From the NCBI GenBank assembly GCA_002308235.1, contig DBVS01000088.1, positions 1 to 13,936 of the forward strand: a DNA stretch of 13,936 bases. Direction: 5' to 3'. Origin of the DNA: Lachnospiraceae bacterium UBA1258 (GTDB lineage: Bacteria > Bacillota > Clostridia > Lachnospirales > Lachnospiraceae). The translations under genes were made by a program, and so were the position numbers. The notes beneath the pieces were generated by a model. It was not told the origin of the DNA. It saw nothing but the letters and a program-made list of their open reading frames with translations, and searched no databases. Positions 7,162 through 13,804 of the stretch are shown here, piece after piece; the first letter of the stretch is position 1; every line of letters begins with the position of its first letter.

Positions 7162-7190
7162 ATTATATTCTTATACCCAGGTCGTGTCAA
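7162..7190 (-). promoter_or_regulatory. Consensus sigma-70/A promoter of the microcompartment operon
   Basis: On the minus strand the -35 box is TTGACA (7185-7190) and the -10 box is TATAAT (7162-7167), separated by exactly 17 bases. All 12 hexamer positions match consensus. Transcription should start near 7155, giving a leader of about 67 bases before the dehydratase ATG. A perfect promoter on a catabolic operon implies strong repression when the substrate is absent, consistent with the downstream dyads. Confidence 0.9.
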
Positions 7191-7237
7191 GATGTTTTTG
7201 TGGTTTTGTGTGGGATTGTGTTGATTTTATGTTAACT

Positions 7238-7268
7238 AAAAAAGGCGGCACCCGAAGGTGTCGCCTTT
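7238..7268 (-). terminator. Rho-independent terminator of the rpsB-tsf unit
   Basis: On the minus strand, AAAGGCGACACC-UUCG-GGUGCCGCCUUU folds into a 12-pair stem (one G-U) with a stable UUCG tetraloop, and the run continues as six U residues. It begins 25 bases after the tsf stop codon. It insulates translation genes from the microcompartment operon promoter just downstream. Confidence 0.95.
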
Positions 7269-7293
7269 AAAACCATCATATATGATTTGCAAA

Positions 7294-8379
7294 TTAAGCG
7301 TTCATCTGCTTTGCAACTTCTTCTGCAAAGTTTTCCTGCTTCTTTTCCATTCCTTCGCCAACTTCGAAACGAACGAACTTAACGATGTTGATGTTGGCAT
7401 CAACGCTCTTAAGGTAAGCTGCTACGGACTGCTTTCCGTCCTCTGCCTTAACATAAACCTGATCAAGAAGGCAGATCTCTTTAAGGTGCTTGGAAATACG
7501 TCCTTCAACAAGTCCTGCGAAGATCTTGTCAGCAGAGATGTTTGCCTTGTCTGCAAGAGCAAGTTCAGCAAGCTGAGCCTTTGCAGCGTCGGAAAGGAAG
7601 TTGGGAAGATAGTTCATGTTGGACTTCTTCTCTTCGTAGATAGCCTTATCGGCATCGCTCCAAACTCCGTTAAGAGCCTTCTCAATAAGCTTGTTAAGAA
7701 TAGGCTTGGGAAGAGAGAAAGGATCGTTCAAAGCGCTCTCAAGAGTGATGTCCTTCTCCTTTGCAAGGCTTTCAGCGGAAATATCGTTTCTGGAGATGTA
7801 CTGAGGGCTCATGGCTGCAACCTGCATTGCAACGTTGGTAAGAGCTTCCTTAACGTTGTCGCCCTTAGCTCCGTTAGCTGCAACAAGAACACCGATCTTA
7901 CCGCCGCCGTGGATGTAAGATACTACACAGTCTCCTTCAGCCTTTTCAAATCTTCTGATGGAAAGCTTTTCACCGATGGTAGCGGTCTTTTCGATAAGAA
8001 CTTCCTTAACGGTCTTGGAAGCATCCTCAACCCACTTTTCATCCATCATGCCTTCAACATCAGCTGCGGAAGAAGCAAGTGCCTGCTTTGCAACAGCTTC
8101 AACATAAGCCTGGAAGGTTTCGTTCTTTGCAACGAAGTCTGTTTCGGAGTTAACTTCTACTACAACAGCCTTGCCGCCTTCAATTGCGGTACGGGTGATA
8201 CCCTCTGCTGCGATACGGCTTGCCTTCTTTTCAGCCTTGGCTGCGCCGCTCTTTCTCAATACATCAACTGCGGCATCCATGTCGCCGTTTGTTTCATTAA
8301 GTGCCTTCTTGCAATCCATCATGCCGGCACCGGTCATTTCACGTAATTCTTTTACCATGCTTGCGGTAATCTCTGCCAT
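7294..8379 (-). CDS. tsf: Translation elongation factor Ts with an apparent internal insertion
   Basis: EF-Ts is the nucleotide exchange factor for EF-Tu. The N-terminal UBA-like domain (MAEITASMVKELREMTGAGMMDCKKAL) and the TDFVAKN motif (80-86) that contacts EF-Tu are intact, as are the core domain segment GGGKIGVLVA (158-167) and the C-terminal FVRFEVGEG. The ATG at 8379 is chosen because it starts the conserved N-terminus and has AAAGGAG nine bases upstream. An in-frame extension to 8508 exists but runs through a repeat and is not credible. The protein is 361 residues, against about 280-310 in common relatives. About 60 extra residues (about 218-278) precede the conserved LVEGR (290-294) segment. 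It is downstream of rpsB, as in most bacteria, and ends before a strong terminator. Confidence 0.97.
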   Translation of the reverse strand: MAEITASMVKELREMTGAGMMDCKKALNETNGDMDAAVDVLRKSGAAKAEKKASRIAAEGITRTAIEGGKAVVVEVNSETDFVAKNETFQAYVEAVAKQALASSAADVEGMMDEKWVEDASKTVKEVLIEKTATIGEKLSIRRFEKAEGDCVVSYIHGGGKIGVLVAANGAKGDNVKEALTNVAMQVAAMSPQYISRNDISAESLAKEKDITLESALNDPFSLPKPILNKLIEKALNGVWSDADKAIYEEKKSNMNYLPNFLSDAAKAQLAELALADKANISADKIFAGLVEGRISKHLKEICLLDQVYVKAEDGKQSVAAYLKSVDANINIVKFVRFEVGEGMEKKQENFAEEVAKQMNA

Positions 8380-8424
8380 GATTGTATTCTCCTTTATATT
8401 TTCTGTATTGTTTCTGACAAACAA

Positions 8425-8517
8425 AATGTCATCCCGACCAAAGCCGCGGCCGCAGGGAGAGATCTCACAAATAAGATCTTTCGACTCCGCCCTTCGGGCT
8501 GCGCTCAAGATGACATT
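8425..8517. repeat. REP/MITE-like palindromic element between rpsB and tsf
   Basis: A 93-base element has perfect 9-bp terminal inverted repeats, AATGTCATC (8425-8433) and GATGACATT (8509-8517). Inside are GCGGCCGC (8446-8453), GAGATCTC and the small hairpin GCCC-ttc-GGGC (8489-8499). The pattern of GTCATCCCGA at one end and CTCAAGATGAC at the other resembles a widespread class of non-coding bacterial repeats. It fills most of the 148-base gap between rpsB and tsf and would fold into a long hairpin in their shared mRNA. No coding capacity of its own. Confidence 0.85.
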
Positions 8518-8527
8518 ATTCTCTTAA

Positions 8528-9289
8528 TTATTCTTCAGCTGCTACTTCTTCGATGTCGGTTGCTTCGGTTTCGCCCTCTGCATTTGCATCTGCTGCGGTA
8601 GCGGTCTCGCCCTGGTTAGCTTCGATAACAGCATCAGCCATCTTGGAAACGATAAGCTTTACGGCTCTGATAGCGTCGTCGTTACCGGGAATGATGAAGT
8701 CAAGCTCTTCGGGATCGCAGTTGGTGTCGCCGATACCGATAAGGGTGATGCCGAGTGCGCGAGCTTCCTGTACACAGATGTGCTCCTTCTTGGGATCTAC
8801 TACAAAGATAGCATCGGGGATACGCTTCATATCCTTGATACCGCCAAGGTTCTTCTCAAGCTTTTCCCATTCCTTCTTAAGAGCGGTAACTTCCTTCTTG
8901 GGAAGTACGTCGAAGGTACCGTCCTGAGACATGGTTTCGATTGATTTAAGTCTGTTAACACGGGACTGAATGGTTCTGAAGTTGGTAAGCATACCGCCGA
9001 GCCATCTCTCGTTTACGTAGTACATTCCGCAACGCTCAGCTTCGGTCTTAACCGCATCCTGTGCCTGCTTCTTGGTACCAACGAAAAGAATGGTTCCGCC
9101 CTGAGCTACGATGTCGGAAATGGCATTGTAAGCTTCGTCAACCTTGCCTACGGACTTCTGAAGGTCGATAATGTGAATACCGTTTCTCTCGGTATAGATG
9201 TAGGGAGCCATCTTAGGGTTCCATCTACGGGTCTGGTGTCCGAAATGAACACCTGCTTCAAGCAACTGCTTCATTGAAATAACGCTCAT
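8528..9289 (-). CDS. rpsB: 30S ribosomal protein S2
   Basis: This 253-residue S2 protein begins [19 protein letters not shown], with the diagnostic [35 protein letters not shown] and [13 protein letters not shown] segments. S2 joins the 30S subunit late in assembly. The ATG at 9289 is chosen because the family starts here and GGAGG lies eight bases upstream. An upstream GTG in frame at 9343 would only add leader sequence. The C-terminus (about 225-253) is an acidic, alanine- and glutamate-rich tail, common in Firmicute S2 proteins. It is transcribed from its own promoter within the upstream gene's terminator, and is followed by tsf after a repeat-filled gap. Confidence 0.98.
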   Translation of the reverse strand: MSVISMKQLLEAGVHFGHQTRRWNPKMAPYIYTERNGIHIIDLQKSVGKVDEAYNAISDIVAQGGTILFVGTKKQAQDAVKTEAERCGMYYVNERWLGGMLTNFRTIQSRVNRLKSIETMSQDGTFDVLPKKEVTALKKEWEKLEKNLGGIKDMKRIPDAIFVVDPKKEHICVQEARALGITLIGIGDTNCDPEELDFIIPGNDDAIRAVKLIVSKMADAVIEANQGETATAADANAEGETEATDIEEVAAEE

Positions 9290-9335
9290 TTTAAAATCCT
9301 CCGTTTTGGTTAATCTTCCGCACCGTTCCTTTGAT

Positions 9336-9368
9336 CCGTCCACCGGGGCGTTACGCCGGCACCGACGG
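9336..9368 (-). promoter_or_regulatory. Possible structured leader of rpsB
   Basis: The 5' leader of rpsB is about 107 bases. In it CCGTC (9364-9368 on the plus strand as GACGG) can pair with GACGG (plus-strand CCGTC, 9336-9340). This encloses a second GC-rich helix, CCGGCG-uaa-CGCC with CCGG continuing after a small bulge. Ribosomal protein leaders often carry autoregulatory structures, but I do not recognise this one as a named motif. Confidence 0.35.
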
Positions 9369-9402
9369 CAGAATCAGTGCGTGCTTTTTTCACAGCTTGA
9401 TG

Positions 9403-9431
9403 ATTGTAACATATAAAAAGCCCGTTTGCAA
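9403..9431 (-). promoter_or_regulatory. rpsB-tsf promoter, -35 box embedded in upstream terminator
   Basis: On the minus strand TTGCAA (9426-9431) and TACAAT (9403-9408) are 17 bases apart, and TG one base before the -10 makes it an extended -10 promoter. The -35 box lies in the loop-proximal part of the terminator stem of the upstream EAL gene. Start of transcription is expected near 9396. Confidence 0.8.
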
Positions 9432-9453
9432 CGGTTTTTTGAAGCAAACGGGC
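9415..9453 (-). terminator. Rho-independent terminator of the EAL/GGDEF gene
   Basis: GCCCGTTTGC and GCAAACGGGC (9420-9429 and 9444-9453) form a perfect 10-bp stem with a 14-base loop, followed on the minus strand by UUUUU. It lies 34 bases after the stop codon at 9487. A T-rich flank on the plus side makes weak bidirectional action possible, but no plus-strand gene ends here. Confidence 0.9.
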
Positions 9454-9486
9454 ACTTTCTTTGTGTATCGGAAAAAGAAGGGGGCT

Positions 9487-12030
9487 TTAATTGTCCGTTC
9501 CCCGGAGAAGTTCCTCCTGCGCGTTCATGAACATTGACTGCAATGACCCCTGAGCGGAATATCTTCCTAAGCCCGACGCCAGGAAAGGCGTGCAGGAAAC
9601 ACCGTCATTTTCGGTGATCTTTTCAACTTCCTCGGCGGCTTTTGACACATAATCCCGTACGTCTTCATCCGACTCGGAACGTTTTACCACCACAAAGCAT
9701 TCGGAATTGATCCGCCCGATGACGCCTTCGCTTCCGTTAAATTCCTTTAAGACTTTCCCTACTTTGTTAAAGAGCCGGTTAAGCCACTGGCTGCCGAAGG
9801 TTTTTCTGTATTGGTCGGCATTACTGAGGGAGAAAAGCATCATTACGAAGTCACGCTTTTCCTGCAGATAATTTTCCTGATATTTAAGCAGCGACTCCAC
9901 AAGCCCCAGAAAATTAAGGGCTCCCGTTTCTTTGTCCAGAGTATCGACGTGATTGACTTCTTCTACCTGGACGGGCGTTTTGGTAATATCTACAAAATAG
10001 CCCATGATTCCCACAATCTTTCCGTTTTGATGGATGGGCATCTTGCTGAATAACAAAGAACGGATCTCGCCCTTGCATATACAAGTATCTGCGGACAGAT
10101 AAACGGACTCGCCGCGCTTTAATACTCTTTCGTCTTCTTTTTTGGCTTTTTCCGAATTGAGGTAGAAACCCAGCTCCTCGTTGGTCCTTCCTACGACCAT
10201 TTCCGATGTGATGCCGAAATATTCAATAAAGCTCTGGCTTACACCTATGAACCGTCTGTCCGTACCCTTCCAGAAGAAGGGCGTGTCAGCGTTGTTTATG
10301 AAATTCTCCCACAGTTCTTCCGGTGAGATATTTGCGCCGTCTTGTGTATCTTCGGAACTAAGACTCTTTCCGCCGTATTCTTTGTTCAGTCTGTCAACGG
10401 TAATCTGGGGAAGTTTTCTGGCGCAGACCAGAACCTGTCTGTCTCCGGAATTTCCGTTTCCTATCAGAGAATAAAGCACCCATTGGAAAGTACCGTCCGC
10501 CATTCGGGTCCTGAATGGCATGGAGCAATACCCCACGGTGGTCTTTGCCAGCCTTTCTTCCATGGTTTCAAGATCGGTAAAATCAAGATAAGCTTCCCTG
10601 TCTTCGGGATAGATCTCTTCCCTGGCGTACTGCCTTAATTCCTCCTTTGCGGGACGTTTATGATACCTTGCCTTGGTCTGATTGGGCTGATATATTGCTT
10701 CGGAGTAGCCCGTATCCAAATTCAGGGACACGATGTTCTCGTAAATATAGCACATACTCTTTAAAGCATCCAGAAGCTTTGCATTTTTAACCGATGCAGT
10801 ATCGCCCGAAATATCCTGCAAGATTACAAGATACGCATTTCCTCCCGGATATCCTGCTATGGTACGTACTTTTGCATAGCATAAACGATTTCCGAGAACA
10901 AAATCGGCAGATACCACGTCCCCGCTCTCTTTTGCTTTGTAAAACATGGCGGAAAACCGCTCTTTTATGTTATTTACGCCCGACTCGAATTCCTTTTCTG
11001 CATCGGCAACCGTACCGACGATCTTTGAAAGGGTCTCGGAATAACTTTCGTTTGCGAAAAGATAATGGATCCTGTCTCCGGTAAACTCAATGATGGCAAG
11101 GGGTACCTGTCCCTCGTTGGATTCAAGCAGCTCCGCGTCATCGGCGGCAATGTTCAAGGGAGTTGCACTTAATACATTAACACGGCCGATGTCATGATAA
11201 TACTGGCGTTTGCCGGCAGATTCCACCACAAGGCCCGAATCTTCAATGTATGAATAACATTCTTTAAAGGGCATAGGACGTCCTATATAATAGCCCTGAG
11301 CCTTTTCACAGCCTATTCCCTTCAGGAATTCAAGCTGCTCCGCTGTTTCGACACCTTCTGCAAGAGTGTGGACTCCAAGGCGCTTCGCCATATCCACCAC
11401 CGAGCGGATGATTTCTCTGGATCTCGTGTCGAAAGAACGAAGAAAGACCATATCGATCTTCAAGGTGTCAAAGTGGTAATCCTTAAGAACGTTAAGAGAT
11501 GAATATCCGCTTCCGAAATCGTCCATCCAGACTCTGAAGCCCCGTTTCCAGAACCGGTCGATGGCCTCATGCAGGATGGAACTGTCGGTTTCCATCATGC
11601 TTTCGGTTATTTCCACGCGAAGGGCTTCTCTGGGAACCTTGTATTTCTTGATGGCGCTTTCAATGACCTTGTGAATGTCGCAAAGGGTAAAGTCAAGACG
11701 GGAAAGGTTAAAAGAAATTGTTCCTATGTTGACATCGTCTTCCTTTATGACCCTGGCGTAATCTTCGCAGATTCTGTTGATCATGAAACTGTCGATCTTA
11801 TAGATCAGCCTTGCCTCTTCGAGGGTCCCTATAAAATCGATGGGTGATATCATTCCGTATTGGGGATCCATCCAGCGGGCCAGTGCTTCCATTCCGCAGA
11901 TTTCACCCGTAAAGGTACGGATAACCGGCTGATAGAAGACCGTGATCCAGTTTTCCTCAACCGCCCTGTCCACATTTGCGATTATATATTCCTTTAATTC
12001 CCGTCCGGAAGGTCTGTCCTGTCCCGGCAT
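9487..12030 (-). CDS. EAL-domain c-di-GMP phosphodiesterase with PAS-like segments and degenerate GGDEF
   Basis: This 847-residue cytoplasmic protein has no evident signal peptide or membrane segment. Residues about 10-265 are an EAL domain with the expected catalytic set: E48 (EAL), N108, E140 (EITES), D170/D171 (DDFGSG), K191 (KID), E228 (AEGVE) and Q245. It should therefore hydrolyse c-di-GMP to pGpG. Two divergent PAS-like stretches (about 300-410 and 420-540) and a clearer PAS segment (about 565-683, ending GIMGYFVDIT) follow. A C-terminal GGDEF-like domain begins near TLDKETGALNF, but its signature reads NSECF (775-779) and the metal Asp position is Ser (SLSNADQ), so cyclase activity is unlikely. 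ATG at 12030 is chosen because GGAGG sits five bases upstream; a reading from 12051 adds seven residues without such a site. The EAL-first order is unusual, since most hybrids are PAS-GGDEF-EAL. Signal sensed is unknown. Confidence 0.92.
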   Translation of the reverse strand: MPGQDRPSGRELKEYIIANVDRAVEENWITVFYQPVIRTFTGEICGMEALARWMDPQYGMISPIDFIGTLEEARLIYKIDSFMINRICEDYARVIKEDDVNIGTISFNLSRLDFTLCDIHKVIESAIKKYKVPREALRVEITESMMETDSSILHEAIDRFWKRGFRVWMDDFGSGYSSLNVLKDYHFDTLKIDMVFLRSFDTRSREIIRSVVDMAKRLGVHTLAEGVETAEQLEFLKGIGCEKAQGYYIGRPMPFKECYSYIEDSGLVVESAGKRQYYHDIGRVNVLSATPLNIAADDAELLESNEGQVPLAIIEFTGDRIHYLFANESYSETLSKIVGTVADAEKEFESGVNNIKERFSAMFYKAKESGDVVSADFVLGNRLCYAKVRTIAGYPGGNAYLVILQDISGDTASVKNAKLLDALKSMCYIYENIVSLNLDTGYSEAIYQPNQTKARYHKRPAKEELRQYAREEIYPEDREAYLDFTDLETMEERLAKTTVGYCSMPFRTRMADGTFQWVLYSLIGNGNSGDRQVLVCARKLPQITVDRLNKEYGGKSLSSEDTQDGANISPEELWENFINNADTPFFWKGTDRRFIGVSQSFIEYFGITSEMVVGRTNEELGFYLNSEKAKKEDERVLKRGESVYLSADTCICKGEIRSLLFSKMPIHQNGKIVGIMGYFVDITKTPVQVEEVNHVDTLDKETGALNFLGLVESLLKYQENYLQEKRDFVMMLFSLSNADQYRKTFGSQWLNRLFNKVGKVLKEFNGSEGVIGRINSECFVVVKRSESDEDVRDYVSKAAEEVEKITENDGVSCTPFLASGLGRYSAQGSLQSMFMNAQEELLRGTDN

Positions 12031-12078
12031 ATGCACCTCCAAGTGAAGCATCTTTGCTTATTTTTCGCTAATTCCGAA

Positions 12079-12088
12079 ATGCTACCAT
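12079..12088. promoter_or_regulatory. Possible overlapping divergent extended -10 elements
   Basis: In the 87-base gap between the divergent EAL gene and small gene, the plus strand reads TGCTACCAT (TG-N-TACCAT) and the minus strand reads TGGTAGCAT (TG-N-TAGCAT). Both resemble extended -10 boxes and overlap by two bases. Recognisable -35 boxes are poor. Weak call. Confidence 0.25.
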
Positions 12089-12117
12089 AAAGTATCGCAT
12101 TGCGGAAAGGAGTCCCC

Positions 12118-12336
12118 ATGTCACCCGAAGTACAAAGAAATGTCGAAAAAATCATCGACGGGTCAATTACTTATACGTCCTCTAACTTAGGCCTTAACAA
12201 TCTGTTTTCGAGATTTCGCGAGCAGGTGTCCAATGACCCTTCCCGTATGGAGGAGTGTGTCAGGGAGTTCGACACCTACGTTACGAAATATCAGTTCATG
12301 ATGTCCGGTGAACTTAACAAGATCGCCTCTTTATGA
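12118..12336 (+). CDS. Small hypothetical protein, 72 aa
   Basis: This is the only credible plus-strand gene. ATG at 12118 has AAAGGAG five bases upstream, a strong site, so the seventh methionine codon of the longer frame is taken as the start. The product (MSPEVQRNVEKIIDG...) is charged, mostly helical in appearance, with no signal peptide, membrane segment or cysteine. I do not recognise the family. It is divergent from the EAL gene and convergent with the diguanylate cyclase. The coding ends overlap by six bases, with TTATGA serving as TAA on one strand and TGA on the other. It lies between c-di-GMP genes, so a role in that signalling is possible but unproven. It could also be a fortuitous frame, though the ribosome binding site argues against that. 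Confidence 0.6.
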   Translation: MSPEVQRNVEKIIDGSITYTSSNLGLNNLFSRFREQVSNDPSRMEECVREFDTYVTKYQFMMSGELNKIASL

Positions 12337-13773
12337 TTCACTGATGTTCCAGCCGTCCTTTGAAAGAGTTCTCTTTCTTTCCGGATACTTTTCATAATAC
12401 TTTTTCTTATCCGCGTACATGCGCTCATCCGCAAGCCTGAGCGCTGTTCTTACGTCTGTGCTGTTCATTTCCACACATCCGCCCGCAGCAAATACAAGTC
12501 TGTCGTATTCCTTTGAATATTCCTTAAGTTTAGCTATGTCATCTTCCATTTCTGCGTCGCTTAAGCCTGAAATGATTATCGCAAACTCGTCGCCGCCTGC
12601 GCGGAATATGCTTTCTTCGTCAAAAATCCTGCGAAGGACCGCTGCAGCATCCTTTAAAAGCTTATCGCCTGCGGGATGGCCGTCCGTATCGTTTACGAGC
12701 TTAAGGCCGTTTAAATCCGCGAAAATAACACCGATGGATTTATCGGTTCCCACTTCTCCATTACTCAAAGCGGTAACAAAGTTATTCATTTCGTTACGGT
12801 TCATGACCCCCGTCAGCATGTCCTTGGAACTTAAGATCTTAAGTCTGTCAAGAAGCAGGTGATTTCCGAGCTCCGAACCCAGAATAAAGGTGGTAAGTTC
12901 AAGAGTTTCTTTGATCTTAACGGCATTGTCCGCGTTAAAATTGGATGCCCACATGTATCCGAGCAACGTATTTCCCGACTTGAGAGGAAAAAGAACAAGG
13001 CTCTTTAAGCCCGCATCCGTAAGAGATTTATACCAGGCGGGATTTCTTTCTTTAACGACCTCCATGTCGGTGTCGTTCTTTATGATAAGGCAGTTACTGC
13101 CTGCAATGGTGTCTTTCCATGAATCGGCAAGATCGTAGAAATGCTCGTCCATATAGTTTTCCATGGGACGAACCGAGGTACCTTCGGCGAAGGATTCGCT
13201 CAAGACTGAACAGGTCCTCGTATAGTCATCAAGAAGCATTATCACGCAATGCTCCGCGTCGCAGATATCCATAATATCTCCGACAACATCGTTCATTGTT
13301 TTCTTAAAATCATCCGCACCGCGAAGCTTAATGGTAGCCTGCAAAACCTTGGAAGCCATTTCACCCGAGATATCCGACATATTTTCGGAGTTGGGCTGAA
13401 AATTGATTTCCATGGTGTAGGTGCAATAGCAGATATTTCCGTCATCGGGATATAACGGAAGGAAGGTCATGTTAAACCACACCGGCATGCGGTCGGGATG
13501 TGCATAGGAATGAAGGCACTTCTTTTCTACCGCGGCGCCGTAACAATAGGCCTCGAAATTCAGGTCTCTTGTAAGATAGTCGGTGTACTCGGTATTGGGC
13601 GTAAATTTGTCCTTCAGCATTTCCGTGCCCGGGGCAGGATTCTCGATGGAACCGATATAGGCACGGTTGCCCGTAACGATCTTTATCTTTCCGTATTTGC
13701 CGTCACCGAGATTCTCAACGGAAACGATACATGTCATAGCCGCCATACTGTCAACAATCGTCTGAAAATCCAA
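12331..13773 (-). CDS. Diguanylate cyclase with PAS-like and GAF-like sensor regions
   Basis: This 480-residue protein has a C-terminal GGDEF domain (about 310-465) with the intact signature AGGDEF (392-397), metal residue D353 in FADLNGLK, and DMLTGVMNRNE at the domain start. It should make c-di-GMP from two GTP. Residues about 1-125 look PAS-like (GNRAYIG, HPDRMPVWFNMTFLPLY). Residues about 145-305 look GAF-like (DAEHCVIMLLDD, SLVLFPLKSGNTLLGYMWASNF). No signal peptide or membrane segment is evident. An RxxD is present (RIFD, 382-385) but is seven residues from GGDEF instead of the five usual for the inhibitory site, so product inhibition is doubtful. The start is TTG, supported by AGGAGG five bases upstream and no better ATG. 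It follows a partial gene by 31 bases, probably in one operon, and may work with the EAL protein next door. Confidence 0.92.
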   Translation of the reverse strand: MDFQTIVDSMAAMTCIVSVENLGDGKYGKIKIVTGNRAYIGSIENPAPGTEMLKDKFTPNTEYTDYLTRDLNFEAYCYGAAVEKKCLHSYAHPDRMPVWFNMTFLPLYPDDGNICYCTYTMEINFQPNSENMSDISGEMASKVLQATIKLRGADDFKKTMNDVVGDIMDICDAEHCVIMLLDDYTRTCSVLSESFAEGTSVRPMENYMDEHFYDLADSWKDTIAGSNCLIIKNDTDMEVVKERNPAWYKSLTDAGLKSLVLFPLKSGNTLLGYMWASNFNADNAVKIKETLELTTFILGSELGNHLLLDRLKILSSKDMLTGVMNRNEMNNFVTALSNGEVGTDKSIGVIFADLNGLKLVNDTDGHPAGDKLLKDAAAVLRRIFDEESIFRAGGDEFAIIISGLSDAEMEDDIAKLKEYSKEYDRLVFAAGGCVEMNSTDVRTALRLADERMYADKKKYYEKYPERKRTLSKDGWNISES

Positions 13774-13786
13774 GTTTTCCTCCTTT

Positions 13787-13799
13787 CGGGCTCAGCCCG
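13787..13799. repeat. Short perfect palindrome upstream of the cyclase start
   Basis: CGGGC-tca-GCCCG lies in the 31-base gap between the partial gene and the TTG start. There is no U-tract. The flanks GTTTCC and GGAAAAC could extend the fold and partly cover the Shine-Dalgarno. Weak as a regulator but clear as a structure. Confidence 0.4.
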
Positions 13800-13804
13800 G
13801 GAAA

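Noticed and set aside
7258..8346. Plus-strand open frame of 362 codons
   Set aside because: It is the exact shadow of tsf, low-complexity in Leu/Cys/Ser, without a family resemblance or ribosome binding site.
8380..8508. 43-residue N-terminal extension of EF-Ts
   Set aside because: It reads through the palindromic repeat, and the conserved N-terminus with a good ribosome binding site begins at 8379.
9290..9343. 18-residue N-terminal extension of S2
   Set aside because: S2 proteins begin at [13 protein letters not shown], and GGAGG at 9298-9302 lies within the extension at correct spacing for the inner ATG.
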